The position numbers and the translations under genes were made by a program. Of a DNA stretch of 26,826 nucleotides, positions 7,514-15,185 are shown one piece after another (positions within the stretch are counted from its first letter, which is position 1; each line of letters opens with the position of its first letter). The DNA lies in assembly GCA_000402295.1 (NCBI GenBank), contig AQRW01000158.1:1-26826 (forward strand). Reading direction: 5' to 3'. Source of the DNA: Candidatus Aerophobus profundus SCGC AAA252-L23 (GTDB lineage Bacteria; Aerophobota; Aerophobia; Aerophobales; Aerophobaceae). Below the pieces are notes generated by a model, which was given only the letters and a program-made list of their open reading frames with translations, made no database searches and was not told the DNA's origin.

Positions 7514-8614
7514 GTGGCCACAGTACGTTTAAAAGAAGTATCCAAGGTTTTTGGTAAGGTGATGGCGGTAAAAAAATTTAGTTTAGATATTGGGGACGGA
7601 GAATTTATCATCCTGGTGGGCCCCTCTGGCTGCGGGAAGACTACTACTTTAAGGTCTATTGCTGGTCTGGAGGAGGTTACCTCCGGTGAGATTTATATTG
7701 GAGAGCGGCTGGTTAACGATGTCCCCCCTAAGAACCGGGATATTGCTATGGTTTTCCAGAACTATGCTCTCTATCCCCATATGGATGTTTACCGCAATAT
7801 GTCCTTTGGGCTGAGATTACGTAAGGTTCCTAAAGATGAGATTGATAAAATAGTAAAGCGGACGGCTGAACTTCTGGGAATCCGTGAACTTCTGGATCGT
7901 AAGCCTAAGGAACTTTCTGGTGGGCAGCGCCAAAGGGTAGCTTTGGGAAGGGCTATTGTCCGCAACCCCAAGGTCTTTCTCTTTGATGAACCTCTGTCCA
8001 ACCTTGATGCTAAACTAAGGATTGCCATGAGAGCTGAGCTTCTGGACCTTCATACCCGACTTAAGACCACCACTATATATGTAACTCATGATCAGTTGGA
8101 AGCTATGACTATGGGGGACAGAATCGTAGTTATGAATGAGGGTTTGATTCAGCAGGTAGATGGACCCGAGGTGGTTTATAACCATCCGGTGAACAAGTAT
8201 GTAGCTGGTTTTATTGGCTCTCCCTCGATGAACTTTCTTGACGGCAGCCTGGTCAAAAAGAATGGGAACGTTTATATTACCAGTAAGGGTTTTTCTCTGC
8301 GTATGCCTCCAGAAAGTACCAAGAAGATAGAAAAATATATTGATAAAGAGGTTGTTCTGGGAATTCGACCGGAGCTTTTGGATTCCACTCAGACGTTTAA
8401 GGATTTTGTTCCGGAGACAACCTTCAAGGCTTCTGTGTGGGTTATAGAACCTCTTGGCCCAGAGAAACTGTGTCATATAAGGAATGAAGATAATACTCTG
8501 GTGGCTCGTCTGGATCCGAAGGTAACTCTGAAAGCAGGTGACACAGCCGAATTTTCCGTGAAAATGGAGGGGATCCACATTTTTGATCGAGAAACTGAAG
8601 AAACTGTACTTTAA
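7514..8614 (+). CDS. CUT1-type sugar ABC transporter ATPase (MalK/UgpC/MsmK family)
   Basis: Cytoplasmic ATP-hydrolysing subunit of a carbohydrate importer, 366 residues. The nucleotide-binding domain is complete: Walker A GPSGCGKTT (36-44), Q-loop MVFQNYALYPHM (79-90), signature LSGGQRQRVALGRA (134-147), Walker B VFLFDEP with catalytic Glu159, D-loop SNLDAKLR, and switch His192. The C-terminal 120 residues form the regulatory OB/TOBE-like domain (GIRPELL motif). It starts at a GTG (7514) behind a GGGGGTGAG Shine-Dalgarno. No permease or substrate-binding protein gene is nearby. Such orphan ATPases are known to energise several remote transporters, so substrate cannot be assigned. Its place after a porin-like gene suggests, but does not show, a link in nutrient uptake. 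Confidence 0.93.
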   Translation: MATVRLKEVSKVFGKVMAVKKFSLDIGDGEFIILVGPSGCGKTTTLRSIAGLEEVTSGEIYIGERLVNDVPPKNRDIAMVFQNYALYPHMDVYRNMSFGLRLRKVPKDEIDKIVKRTAELLGIRELLDRKPKELSGGQRQRVALGRAIVRNPKVFLFDEPLSNLDAKLRIAMRAELLDLHTRLKTTTIYVTHDQLEAMTMGDRIVVMNEGLIQQVDGPEVVYNHPVNKYVAGFIGSPSMNFLDGSLVKKNGNVYITSKGFSLRMPPESTKKIEKYIDKEVVLGIRPELLDSTQTFKDFVPETTFKASVWVIEPLGPEKLCHIRNEDNTLVARLDPKVTLKAGDTAEFSVKMEGIHIFDRETEETVL

Positions 8615-8620
8615 AGATGG

Positions 8621-8696
8621 GGGGAAGATAAGTCCTCATCCTAAGATAAACTTGTATCCAGGCAAAAAAAGCTTGGAGTAAGGCACTATCTTCCCT
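8621..8696 (+). other. Nested inverted repeats downstream of the ABC ATPase gene
   Basis: An outer 9-bp perfect stem GGGAAGATA (8622-8630)/TATCTTCCC (8687-8695) encloses a second hairpin TCCAGGC (8657-8663)/GCTTGGA (8671-8677) with an A7 loop. It begins seven bases after the ATPase stop and precedes the intrinsic terminator at 8727. It may be a 3' UTR structure, a small RNA, or part of the yacP leader. It matches no riboswitch class that I recognise. Confidence 0.5.
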
Positions 8697-8726
8697 CTTC
8701 AGCATTAGTCCACTAAGTAGAGGAAA

Positions 8727-8762
8727 GGGTGCCCGGGAAAGTAGAGGGCGCCTTTTTATTTT
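8727..8762 (+). terminator. Intrinsic terminator
   Basis: Stem GGTGCCC (8728-8734)/GGGCGCC (8746-8752) with one G-T pair and an 11-nt loop is followed directly by TTTTTATTTT. It is the clearest intrinsic terminator in the window, ending the ABC ATPase transcript 15 bases before the yacP start. No promoter is visible between it and yacP, so attenuated read-through into the following operon is possible. Confidence 0.8.
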
Positions 8763-8777
8763 AAAAGAGAAATGTGA

Positions 8778-9290
8778 ATGAAAACAGCTTATCTGGTGGA
8801 TGGTTATAATGTTATTTACAGTTCTCCTTTTTTGAAGAAGTTGCTCGAGAAAGATACCTCTCTGGCTCAAGAGGAACTAATAAGGCAGGTTTTGGGTTAT
8901 TGTTGTCAGGAAGAAGTGGAAGGATGGATAGTTTTTGATGCTTACCGTCGTCCCCTAGAGAATGTGGTGGAGAAATTAACTGATCTAATTAGAGTTGTTT
9001 TCACGGGAGCCGGCCAGACAGCCGACTGCTATATTGAAAGCTTTGTTTCCAGAAACAAAAGCCGGTATGATTACATCTATGTGGTTACTTTCGACTATCC
9101 TGAAATGATGACCGTAGTAGATAAGCATATTCTGCTCTACTCTCCTCGGAGCTTTCTTAAAGAAATTGCCTCCGGCCGTGAAACTAGGAGAAGAGAAGAT
9201 TTTTCTTCCCGGACTTGCTCGGGGCCTCGACTTTTTGATTATCTGGGAAAAGAAGTCATCGATCAACTGCGAAGACTTGCCGAGAGATAA
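8778..9290 (+). CDS. yacP: YacP-like NYN (PIN-fold) domain ribonuclease
   Basis: NYN-domain protein of 170 residues, a PIN-like fold found in RNA-processing nucleases (YacP/Rae1 family; B. subtilis Rae1 is a ribosome-associated endoribonuclease). Visible motifs are VDGYNVIYS (residues 7-15) with the first acidic residue, the acidic/Arg segment WIVFDAYRRP, FTGAGQTADCYIESFV (the second acidic site) and VVTFDYPEMM, where many relatives have a TSD motif. Catalytic acids appear to be kept. The ATG at 8778 has only a weak Shine-Dalgarno. The stop lies 7 bases before phoH, and a partner function in RNA decay or quality control is likely from family knowledge and context. Confidence 0.85.
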   Translation: MKTAYLVDGYNVIYSSPFLKKLLEKDTSLAQEELIRQVLGYCCQEEVEGWIVFDAYRRPLENVVEKLTDLIRVVFTGAGQTADCYIESFVSRNKSRYDYIYVVTFDYPEMMTVVDKHILLYSPRSFLKEIASGRETRRREDFSSRTCSGPRLFDYLGKEVIDQLRRLAER

Positions 9291-9297
9291 TTTTTTA

Positions 9298-10275
9298 ATG
9301 AGAGAAGTGCGAATTGAACTAAAAGATAGAAATGAAGGTCCTCTTCTATGTGGGAGAAATGACGAAACCTTAAAGTTGTTGGAGGAGGAGCTAAGGGTAA
9401 AGTTTGTCTTCCGAAATGATTATCTTACCATCAGAGGTGGGGCAATTAGCCTGGCCCGAAGCCAGGAAGTTATTCACCAGATTCTCTCTCGGTTAAGAGA
9501 AGGTTATCTTCCCGAGATAAGGGAAATAAGATTTTTTTTACGTCAGCTTAAAGAAAACAAGTTGCTCCAAATTAACGGAGAGGATTCTCCAGTAGTCTTT
9601 ACTGCCTCCCGGGGTAGAAAGATAAGACCGCGAACCGAGGGTCAAAAAAAGTATCTAGAGACGGTGTATCGTAACGAGGTAGTTTTCGCCATTGGTCCAG
9701 CCGGGACCGGGAAAACCTATCTGGCTGTGGCTATGGCCATGGCAGCTCTGCAGAAAGAGCAGGTGGTGAGATTGGTACTCACCAGGCCTACGGTAGAGGC
9801 AGGTGAAAAATTGGGATATTTACCTGGGGGTCTGGAAGAAAAAATAGAACCTTATCTTCGTCCTCTTTATGATGCTTTTTATGATTTGATTTTGGCTAAT
9901 AAATTTCAATCCTTATTGCAAGGGGGTATTATCGAAATTGCTCCTCTTGCTTATATGAGAGGTAGAACTTTCAATGACGCCTTTATAATCCTCGATGAAG
10001 CTCAAAATACTACTTATGAGCAAATGAAAATGTTTCTCACCAGGCTGGGATTTGGTTCCAAAGTGGTGATCACCGGGGATATTACTCAAATTGATCTTTC
10101 TCCACCTAAGTCTTCGGGCCTGGTGCAAGTTCAGTCCCTTTTTACTGGAATAAAAGGAATTCAGACTATTTACCTTACCCGCAGAGATGTAGTGCGGCAC
10201 CGGTTGGTCCAGCAGATAGTGGAGGCTTACGAAAGTCGCGAAGGTAAGATTGATTATGGCAAGAAGAGTAAGTGA
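9298..10275 (+). CDS. phoH: PhoH family ATPase (YbeZ type)
   Basis: PhoH/YbeZ ATPase, thought to work with YbeY in RNA processing; ybeY is two genes downstream. From the ATG at 9298 the protein has 325 residues, typical for YbeZ. An N-terminal KH-like region (residues 1-100) precedes the ATPase core with Walker A GPAGTGKT (133-140), TRPTVEAGEKLGYLPG, Walker B FIILDEAQN (D233/E234) and sensor segment KVVITGDITQIDL. The frame stays open upstream into yacP, but those codons do not resemble the family, and the 9298 start lies 7 bases after the yacP stop. Its 3' end overlaps the start of pgpH. Confidence 0.95.
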   Translation: MREVRIELKDRNEGPLLCGRNDETLKLLEEELRVKFVFRNDYLTIRGGAISLARSQEVIHQILSRLREGYLPEIREIRFFLRQLKENKLLQINGEDSPVVFTASRGRKIRPRTEGQKKYLETVYRNEVVFAIGPAGTGKTYLAVAMAMAALQKEQVVRLVLTRPTVEAGEKLGYLPGGLEEKIEPYLRPLYDAFYDLILANKFQSLLQGGIIEIAPLAYMRGRTFNDAFIILDEAQNTTYEQMKMFLTRLGFGSKVVITGDITQIDLSPPKSSGLVQVQSLFTGIKGIQTIYLTRRDVVRHRLVQQIVEAYESREGKIDYGKKSK

Positions 10276-11740
10276 GGGCCGAGTGAAGAGGAGTTCATTC
10301 TGGCTAAAAGGACTGTTTTCTAAAAATAGTCTGACCGGCTGGATTTGGGGAGGAGGACTCATGGGAGCCCTCCTGATAATATTTGTTTTTTCCCCCTATT
10401 CCACAGTAGAAAAGAGCAACCAACTACCTATGATTTTTTTGATAGGTCTGGTAACTTTGTTTATCTTAGCCTATCTCGGCCGTTTTTCCTCACAATTTCT
10501 TACTCATAAATTTCTTTTTCTATTTTTCATTATCTTTATCTCCACTGCTTTTATGGGAAAAACTACCATTCTGCTTGATTCTGTTTCCAATTACTTCATT
10601 CCTATTGCTTTTTTGGCCATTTTGCTTTCTCTTCTTTTCAGTACTTTTTTGGCCATTTTTTCGGCTACTCTCTTAAGTGTTCTTTTTGTTTTTGCTTCCG
10701 GTAACTTGAGGATTCTCCCGGTATTAGTTTTAGCCAGCATGGTGGGCGGTTTTTTTGCCCCTTCTACCTGCCAGCGGACTGATCTAACTAAGAGTGGACT
10801 TTATGTAGGGCTCTTTAGCGGTCTTTTCATCTTGAGTGTTGAACTTGGGAAAGGCGCTCCTTTTATGGAACTAAGTAGAGAGGTTTTCTGGGGAGTGGCC
10901 GGGGGTCTATTCTCTGGAGTTCTGGCTACTATATTGTTACCTTATTTGGAGACCTATTTTGGTGTTACTACCAATATTAAACTGTTGGAGCTTACTGATC
11001 TAAATCATCCTCTTCTTAAGAGGCTGGCCCTGGAAGCACCGGGGACTTTTCATCACACCACTACCGTAAGTACTCTGGCTGTGGTAGCCGCTGAGAGTAT
11101 TGGGGCAAATTCACTTCTTGCCCAGGTGGGAGTTTACTATCACGATGTAGGAAAACTTAGCCGTCCCCATTTTTTTTATGAAAACAGTCCCAGTGAAGAA
11201 GGTGACTACCACCGGAGTGTTACTCCTCACCTGAGTTCTAGGATAATCATTTCTCATGTCGCCGATGGTCTGGAACTGGCCGGGATTTATCGCCTGCCCA
11301 AAGCAGTGATGGATATCATCGCCCAGCACCACGGCACGGGGCTGATGGCTTATTTTTACCGTAAGGCTCTGTGGCAATCCAGCGGAGTGAAGGAAAAGGT
11401 GAACAAGGAAAGCTTCCGTTACCCCGGGCCTAAACCCTCCAGCAAGGAGTCAGCTATTGTCATGCTGGCTGATTCCGTGGAGGCGGGATTTCGTTTTTCA
11501 CCCAGCAAGTCTCACCAAGCCACCGTTAATCAGGTGGAGAGAATAATTGACAATAAGATAAAAGATGGCCAACTGGATAAGTGTGATTTAACCATGAAGG
11601 AATTAAATAAGCTAAGAGATGCTTTCACTCGGGTTCTCACGGGTATTATCCATAGTCGGGGTCGGTATCCCGATGAGATGCTCAAACCAAGACCTTTTGG
11701 ATTAAAAATTGAGACCAGGCGGAAAGTTGTTATATATTAG
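10256..11740 (+). CDS. pgpH: PgpH/YqfF-type membrane HD-domain phosphodiesterase, short form
   Basis: Predicted c-di-AMP (cyclic dinucleotide) phosphodiesterase of the 7TM-HD family. About seven hydrophobic helices span residues 30-230, followed by a cytoplasmic HD domain with GTFHHT (about 264-268), YHDVGK (about 295-300), ISHVADG (about 332-338) and AQHHGTG (about 356-362). It is 494 residues, clearly shorter than the roughly 700-residue Firmicutes PgpH, because the large extracytoplasmic 7TMR-HDED domain is missing: the helices begin directly after a basic N-terminus. The ATG at 10256 has AAGGT upstream; an in-frame TTG at 10250 is an alternative. It overlaps phoH by 20 bases and ybeY by 14, indicating strong translational coupling. 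Confidence 0.9.
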   Translation: MARRVSEGRVKRSSFWLKGLFSKNSLTGWIWGGGLMGALLIIFVFSPYSTVEKSNQLPMIFLIGLVTLFILAYLGRFSSQFLTHKFLFLFFIIFISTAFMGKTTILLDSVSNYFIPIAFLAILLSLLFSTFLAIFSATLLSVLFVFASGNLRILPVLVLASMVGGFFAPSTCQRTDLTKSGLYVGLFSGLFILSVELGKGAPFMELSREVFWGVAGGLFSGVLATILLPYLETYFGVTTNIKLLELTDLNHPLLKRLALEAPGTFHHTTTVSTLAVVAAESIGANSLLAQVGVYYHDVGKLSRPHFFYENSPSEEGDYHRSVTPHLSSRIIISHVADGLELAGIYRLPKAVMDIIAQHHGTGLMAYFYRKALWQSSGVKEKVNKESFRYPGPKPSSKESAIVMLADSVEAGFRFSPSKSHQATVNQVERIIDNKIKDGQLDKCDLTMKELNKLRDAFTRVLTGIIHSRGRYPDEMLKPRPFGLKIETRRKVVIY

Positions 11741-12161
11741 TAACCGACAAAAAAGGAAAGTTGATTTTACTTTGTTGCGAAAAGCGGCCTCTCTTACTTT
11801 AAAATTGGAGTTCGTGGGCAGAAAAGAAGCCGGAATAGTCCTGGTGGATTCTGAGGAAATTAGGCGGTTAAATAAGGAGTTTCTGGGAAGGGATAGAGCT
11901 ACGGATGTTTTAGCTTTTCCTCTGGGAGGAGAGTTTATTTCCACTAAGGATATGGTGGGGGAGGTAGTTATTTCAGTAGAAAATGCTGTCAGGCAGGCTG
12001 AAGACCTGGAGCATAAACTAAATGAGGAACTGGCTCTTCTGGTTATTCATGGATTGTTGCATCTTGCCGGGTACCGGGACAATGATCAGGGAAAAAGGAA
12101 GCAGATGCAGAGAAAAGAGGAGGAAATTCTTCATAAACTGGGTGTTTCAGGAATCATTTAA
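11727..12161 (+). CDS. ybeY: Endoribonuclease YbeY
   Basis: Single-strand endoribonuclease of the UPF0054 family involved in 16S rRNA 3'-end maturation and ribosome quality control. Family segments are clear: N-terminal LYISNRQKRK, LNKEFLGRDRATDVLAFPL (the conserved substrate-binding stretch), GEVVIS, and the zinc motif HGLLHLAGYRD. In that motif the first two His ligands are kept, but the position that normally holds the third His (GYDH in most homologues) is Asp, encoded at 12078-12080. Asp can bind zinc, so activity is not excluded. A TTG at 11727 is chosen because it matches the family N-terminus (144 residues); an upstream TTG at 11709 is possible. The start lies inside the pgpH 3' end. 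Confidence 0.9.
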   Translation: MLYISNRQKRKVDFTLLRKAASLTLKLEFVGRKEAGIVLVDSEEIRRLNKEFLGRDRATDVLAFPLGGEFISTKDMVGEVVISVENAVRQAEDLEHKLNEELALLVIHGLLHLAGYRDNDQGKRKQMQRKEEEILHKLGVSGII

Positions 12162-12174
12162 GGGAGGATAAGTT

Positions 12175-12735
12175 ATGAGATTAAGGAGATTGACCACCGG
12201 GGCAGTTAGTTTTTTCTTATTACTTTGTCTCTTTGCGGTTCTTAGCTCTTTACCGGTTAGGGCGGAACTGGTAGTGAAAATCGGATATGTAACTGTTCAG
12301 AAAGTTTTTGATGAGTATCTGAAAAAAGTAGACTTAGAGACTCAATTAAAAACTGAATTCGATACCCGAGAACGAGAACTACAAGCTTTAGGAAAAGAGT
12401 TAATGGCCTTGAAAGAGGAACTGAAAGTTCAGGAACTTCTGCTTACTGAGTCAGCCAGGAAAGAAAGAGAGGCCGAGATTTCCCAGAAAGAAGTTTATGT
12501 GAACAATCTAAAAGGATCAATTAGCCAGGATTTTCAGAAGAAACAAGAAGAGTATTCCCGGATAATCTTGGCTGACATAATGGGTAAAATAAAAGAGATT
12601 GCCGAAAGAGATGGTTATCGGCTCGTTTTTGACAGCATAGCTTTCTTATATGCTACTCCTGAGGCAGAATTTGACCTTACCGATACTGTTCTGAGTGAGT
12701 TAAATCAGGCTTATCAACAAAACAAGGCGGGGTAA
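12175..12735 (+). CDS. skp: Skp/OmpH-family periplasmic chaperone
   Basis: Periplasmic chaperone that escorts unfolded outer-membrane proteins. The 186-residue precursor has a clear signal peptide (RLRR, hydrophobic core, LPVRA with predicted cleavage after residue 30). The OmpH pattern follows: a short strand VKIGYVTVQKVFDEY, then a long Lys/Glu-rich coiled-coil hairpin (about residues 50-145), and a C-terminal strand segment GYRLVFDSIAFLYATPEAEFDLT. It has a good Shine-Dalgarno (GGGAGGAT) and overlaps lpxD by one base (TAATG). The skp-lpxD order is conserved in many diderms, although bamA, usually just upstream, is absent. Confidence 0.9.
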   Translation: MRLRRLTTGAVSFFLLLCLFAVLSSLPVRAELVVKIGYVTVQKVFDEYLKKVDLETQLKTEFDTRERELQALGKELMALKEELKVQELLLTESARKEREAEISQKEVYVNNLKGSISQDFQKKQEEYSRIILADIMGKIKEIAERDGYRLVFDSIAFLYATPEAEFDLTDTVLSELNQAYQQNKAG

Positions 12736-13751
12736 TGAGGAAGACCTTATTAGAATTAGCTCAACTGGTGGAAGGAGAGGTAGTGGGAGATAAACAGTTA
12801 CTGATTCAGGGGGTAGCCAAGCCTGAAGAGGCTAGGGAGGGAGAGATTGCTCTGGCTACCTCAGGGAAGTTTCTTCGCCAGGCTCAGCAGTCCCAGGCTT
12901 CCGCAGTTATTGTCTCTCTGGAGGTAAAAGATTTCCCCAAGCCCATTATTCGGGTAGGAGATCCTCGTCTGGCTTTTGCTCAGATTCTGGGACTTTTTGC
13001 TCCTCAACGAGAGTATTTCCAAGGTATCCATTCCACAGTTGTTTTGGGGAAAAGATTAAAAATTGGCAAAAATGTAAGTATTGGCCCCTACGTAGTTGTC
13101 GAGGATGATGTCAAGTTGGGTGATAATATTTGTCTGTCAGCTTTTGTTTATCTGGGAAGAAAAGTTGAGGTCGGTAAAGATACCCGAGTTTCTTCCCGGG
13201 TCACTATTATGGACAACACCGTTATTGGCCGGAGAGTAATTATTCATCCTGGGACGGTTATTGGCTCGGATGGCTTTGGTTTCGCTCGCCAGAAAGATGG
13301 CTCGTATTACAAAATACCTCAGCTCGGTCGAGTGGTCATTGAAGATGATGTGGAAATTGGGGCTAATGTTGCTATTGATCGAGCCACTCTGGGTGAAACT
13401 CGCATAGGACGGGGCTCAAAAATTGATAATCTGGTTCACGTGGCTCATAATGTTACTGTAGGGGAAAATGTTGCTATAGTAGCTTTGGTAGGTATCTCAG
13501 GTAGTTCGACTATCGGTAAAGGTGTTATACTGGCGGGTCAGGCCGGAGTTACTGACCATGTTACTGTGGGGGAAAATGCGGTGGTAGCAGCCAAATCCGG
13601 GGTGACCAAGAATATTGCGGCAAATCAGTTTGTTTCCGGGTTTCCGGCTCGTCCTCATGCAAAACAAAAAAAAATAAAAGCCATTATAAATCGTCTTCCT
13701 CATATTCTGCAAAGAATTGAGAAACTGGAAAAGATGAGCCAAAAGGGGTAA
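12735..13751 (+). CDS. lpxD: UDP-3-O-(3-hydroxyacyl)glucosamine N-acyltransferase LpxD
   Basis: Third enzyme of lipid A biosynthesis; adds a 3-hydroxyacyl chain to the amine of UDP-3-O-acyl-glucosamine. The 338-residue protein has the N-terminal uridine-binding domain (residues 1-95), then a left-handed beta-helix of hexapeptide repeats (about 100-300; for example IGKNVSIGPYVVVEDDVKLG), and a C-terminal helical extension. The active-site region HVAHNVTVGEN and the IGSDGFGF segment are typical of LpxD. Its ATG overlaps the skp stop and the lpxC-fabZ start follows 3 bases after its stop. Confidence 0.95.
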   Translation: MRKTLLELAQLVEGEVVGDKQLLIQGVAKPEEAREGEIALATSGKFLRQAQQSQASAVIVSLEVKDFPKPIIRVGDPRLAFAQILGLFAPQREYFQGIHSTVVLGKRLKIGKNVSIGPYVVVEDDVKLGDNICLSAFVYLGRKVEVGKDTRVSSRVTIMDNTVIGRRVIIHPGTVIGSDGFGFARQKDGSYYKIPQLGRVVIEDDVEIGANVAIDRATLGETRIGRGSKIDNLVHVAHNVTVGENVAIVALVGISGSSTIGKGVILAGQAGVTDHVTVGENAVVAAKSGVTKNIAANQFVSGFPARPHAKQKKIKAIINRLPHILQRIEKLEKMSQKG

Positions 13752-13754
13752 AAG

Positions 13755-15032
13755 GTGGAGTTCCAGAGGACTATTAGGCAAACAGTTAGCTATAAGGGGA
13801 TGAGTCTGCATACCGGAGAGGAAGTTACCGTTACTTTAGAGCCGGCTGGTGCAGGCAAGGGAGTAATTTTTGTTAGAACGGATTTGCCAGATTCTCCCTG
13901 GATTAAAGCGAAAGCCTGTAAAGTAGTTAGTAATATGAGAGGGACAAGTATTGGAGAAGGGGGGGTTAAGATTACCACTGTGGAGCACATTTTAGCTGCT
14001 CTTTCCGGCCTGGGAGTGGACAATATTATTATTAAGATGAATGGTGAAGAATTTCCCGCCGGAGATGGTAGTGCCCTTCCTTTTGTGGAACTTATTCAAA
14101 GAACGGGTACCGTGGAGCAAGACGAACCACGTTCTTTTTTTAAGGTCAGAGAGCCCTTTTGGATAGGACAGGGTGATAAAAGATTAATAGTGGTGCCGGC
14201 TAATGAATTTAGAATAACCTACGTGGTGGATTTTTCTCATAGTTTTTTAAATTCCCAATTTGCTGAATTTGTGATCAATGAACGGACTTTTGTTGAGGAA
14301 ATTGCTCCCTCAAGAACTTTCGGATTTATGGAAGAGATTGAGATGCTCAAAGAGAAAGGTCTGATCCGGGGTGGTTCTCTAAAAAATGCTGTAGTGATCG
14401 ATTCTAAGGGAGTGATCAATAAAGAAGGCTTTAGATTTCCCAACGAGCCTGTTCGTCACAAGATACTTGATTTAATTGGAGATCTGTATTTAATAGGAAA
14501 ACCCGTTAAAGCTCACATAGTAGCCGTTAAAACGGGGCACCTTTACCACGTGAAACTGGCTCAAAAGATGGAGGAGTTGATCAGAAGGGAAAATGAGGAG
14601 AATATTTCTCTGGATATAAAGGCCATCCAAAAAATACTTCCTCACCGCTATCCTTTTCTTCTGGTAGATAAGATTCTAAGTATAGGTAAACAGGAAATAG
14701 TGGGACTAAAAAATTTCACCGTAAACGAGCCCTTTTTTGAGGGTCATTTTCCCGGGCATCCGGTGGTTCCTGCTGCTTTAATTGTGGAGGCCATGGCTCA
14801 AGTAGCCGGGGTTTATCTTCTTAGGAAGAGCGAGAACCAGGGTAAGTTAGCCTATTTTGCCGGGATTGATAAGGCTCGATTCAGAAATCCGGTGTTTCCC
14901 GGAGATCAATTAATTACCCGAGTAAAAATGTTGAATTTGAGGAAAAAAACTGGCAAAGTGGAGGCTATTAGTACTGTGGAGGGAGAAATCGCCGCTGAGG
15001 CGGTATTTATTTTTAGTTTGGTGGAGAGGTGA
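13755..15032 (+). CDS. lpxC/fabZ: Bifunctional LpxC-FabZ fusion
   Basis: Two enzymes in one 425-residue chain. Residues 1-280 are LpxC, the zinc deacetylase that commits UDP-acyl-GlcNAc to lipid A: ligands His78 (VEHILAAL), His235 and Asp239 (HKILDLIGD) are present, as are SRTFGF and GHLYH. Residues 285-425 are FabZ, 3-hydroxyacyl-ACP dehydratase: LPHRYPFLLVD, FFEGHFPGHP (His331) and EAMAQ (Glu345). The usual PGVL after the catalytic His is PAAL here. Such fusions are known mainly from Bacteroidetes/Chlorobi-type bacteria and couple lipid A and fatty-acid synthesis. The start is GTG at 13755 behind AAAGGGG. No frameshift or internal stop separates the halves. Confidence 0.93.
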   Translation: MEFQRTIRQTVSYKGMSLHTGEEVTVTLEPAGAGKGVIFVRTDLPDSPWIKAKACKVVSNMRGTSIGEGGVKITTVEHILAALSGLGVDNIIIKMNGEEFPAGDGSALPFVELIQRTGTVEQDEPRSFFKVREPFWIGQGDKRLIVVPANEFRITYVVDFSHSFLNSQFAEFVINERTFVEEIAPSRTFGFMEEIEMLKEKGLIRGGSLKNAVVIDSKGVINKEGFRFPNEPVRHKILDLIGDLYLIGKPVKAHIVAVKTGHLYHVKLAQKMEELIRRENEENISLDIKAIQKILPHRYPFLLVDKILSIGKQEIVGLKNFTVNEPFFEGHFPGHPVVPAALIVEAMAQVAGVYLLRKSENQGKLAYFAGIDKARFRNPVFPGDQLITRVKMLNLRKKTGKVEAISTVEGEIAAEAVFIFSLVER

Positions 15033-15081
15033 AAATACGATATTCCTTGTAAGTATTCAGGTACCTGGTATTAACTTTCTA

Positions 15082-15109
15082 TTGACTTCAGCCCAAGATT
15101 CGATAAGTT
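15082..15109 (+). promoter_or_regulatory. Possible weak promoter upstream of uppS
   Basis: -35 TTGACT (15082-15087), 16-bp spacer, poor -10 TAAGTT (15104-15109). It lies in the 153-bp gap before uppS, followed by a short GAGAC-TTTA-GTCTC hairpin (15135-15148). The -10 match is only half of consensus. Confidence 0.3.
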
Positions 15110-15185
15110 ATTAAAACTCTCTACTTGGGTAGGAGAGACTTTAGTCTCCCTTGGCTCTTTTTCTTGAGGGGGAAGAAAATAAAAA

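Noticed and set aside
8621..8762. Known riboswitch upstream of yacP
   Set aside because: No conserved core of any riboswitch class that I can recall is visible, so it is reported only as structured sequence.
8015..8870. Minus-strand open frames across the ABC ATPase and yacP genes
   Set aside because: They overlap well-supported plus-strand genes and the terminator, and show no family motifs.
9166..9297. Upstream extension of PhoH into yacP
   Set aside because: These codons overlap yacP in another frame and do not resemble the PhoH N-terminus; the ATG at 9298 fits length and spacing.
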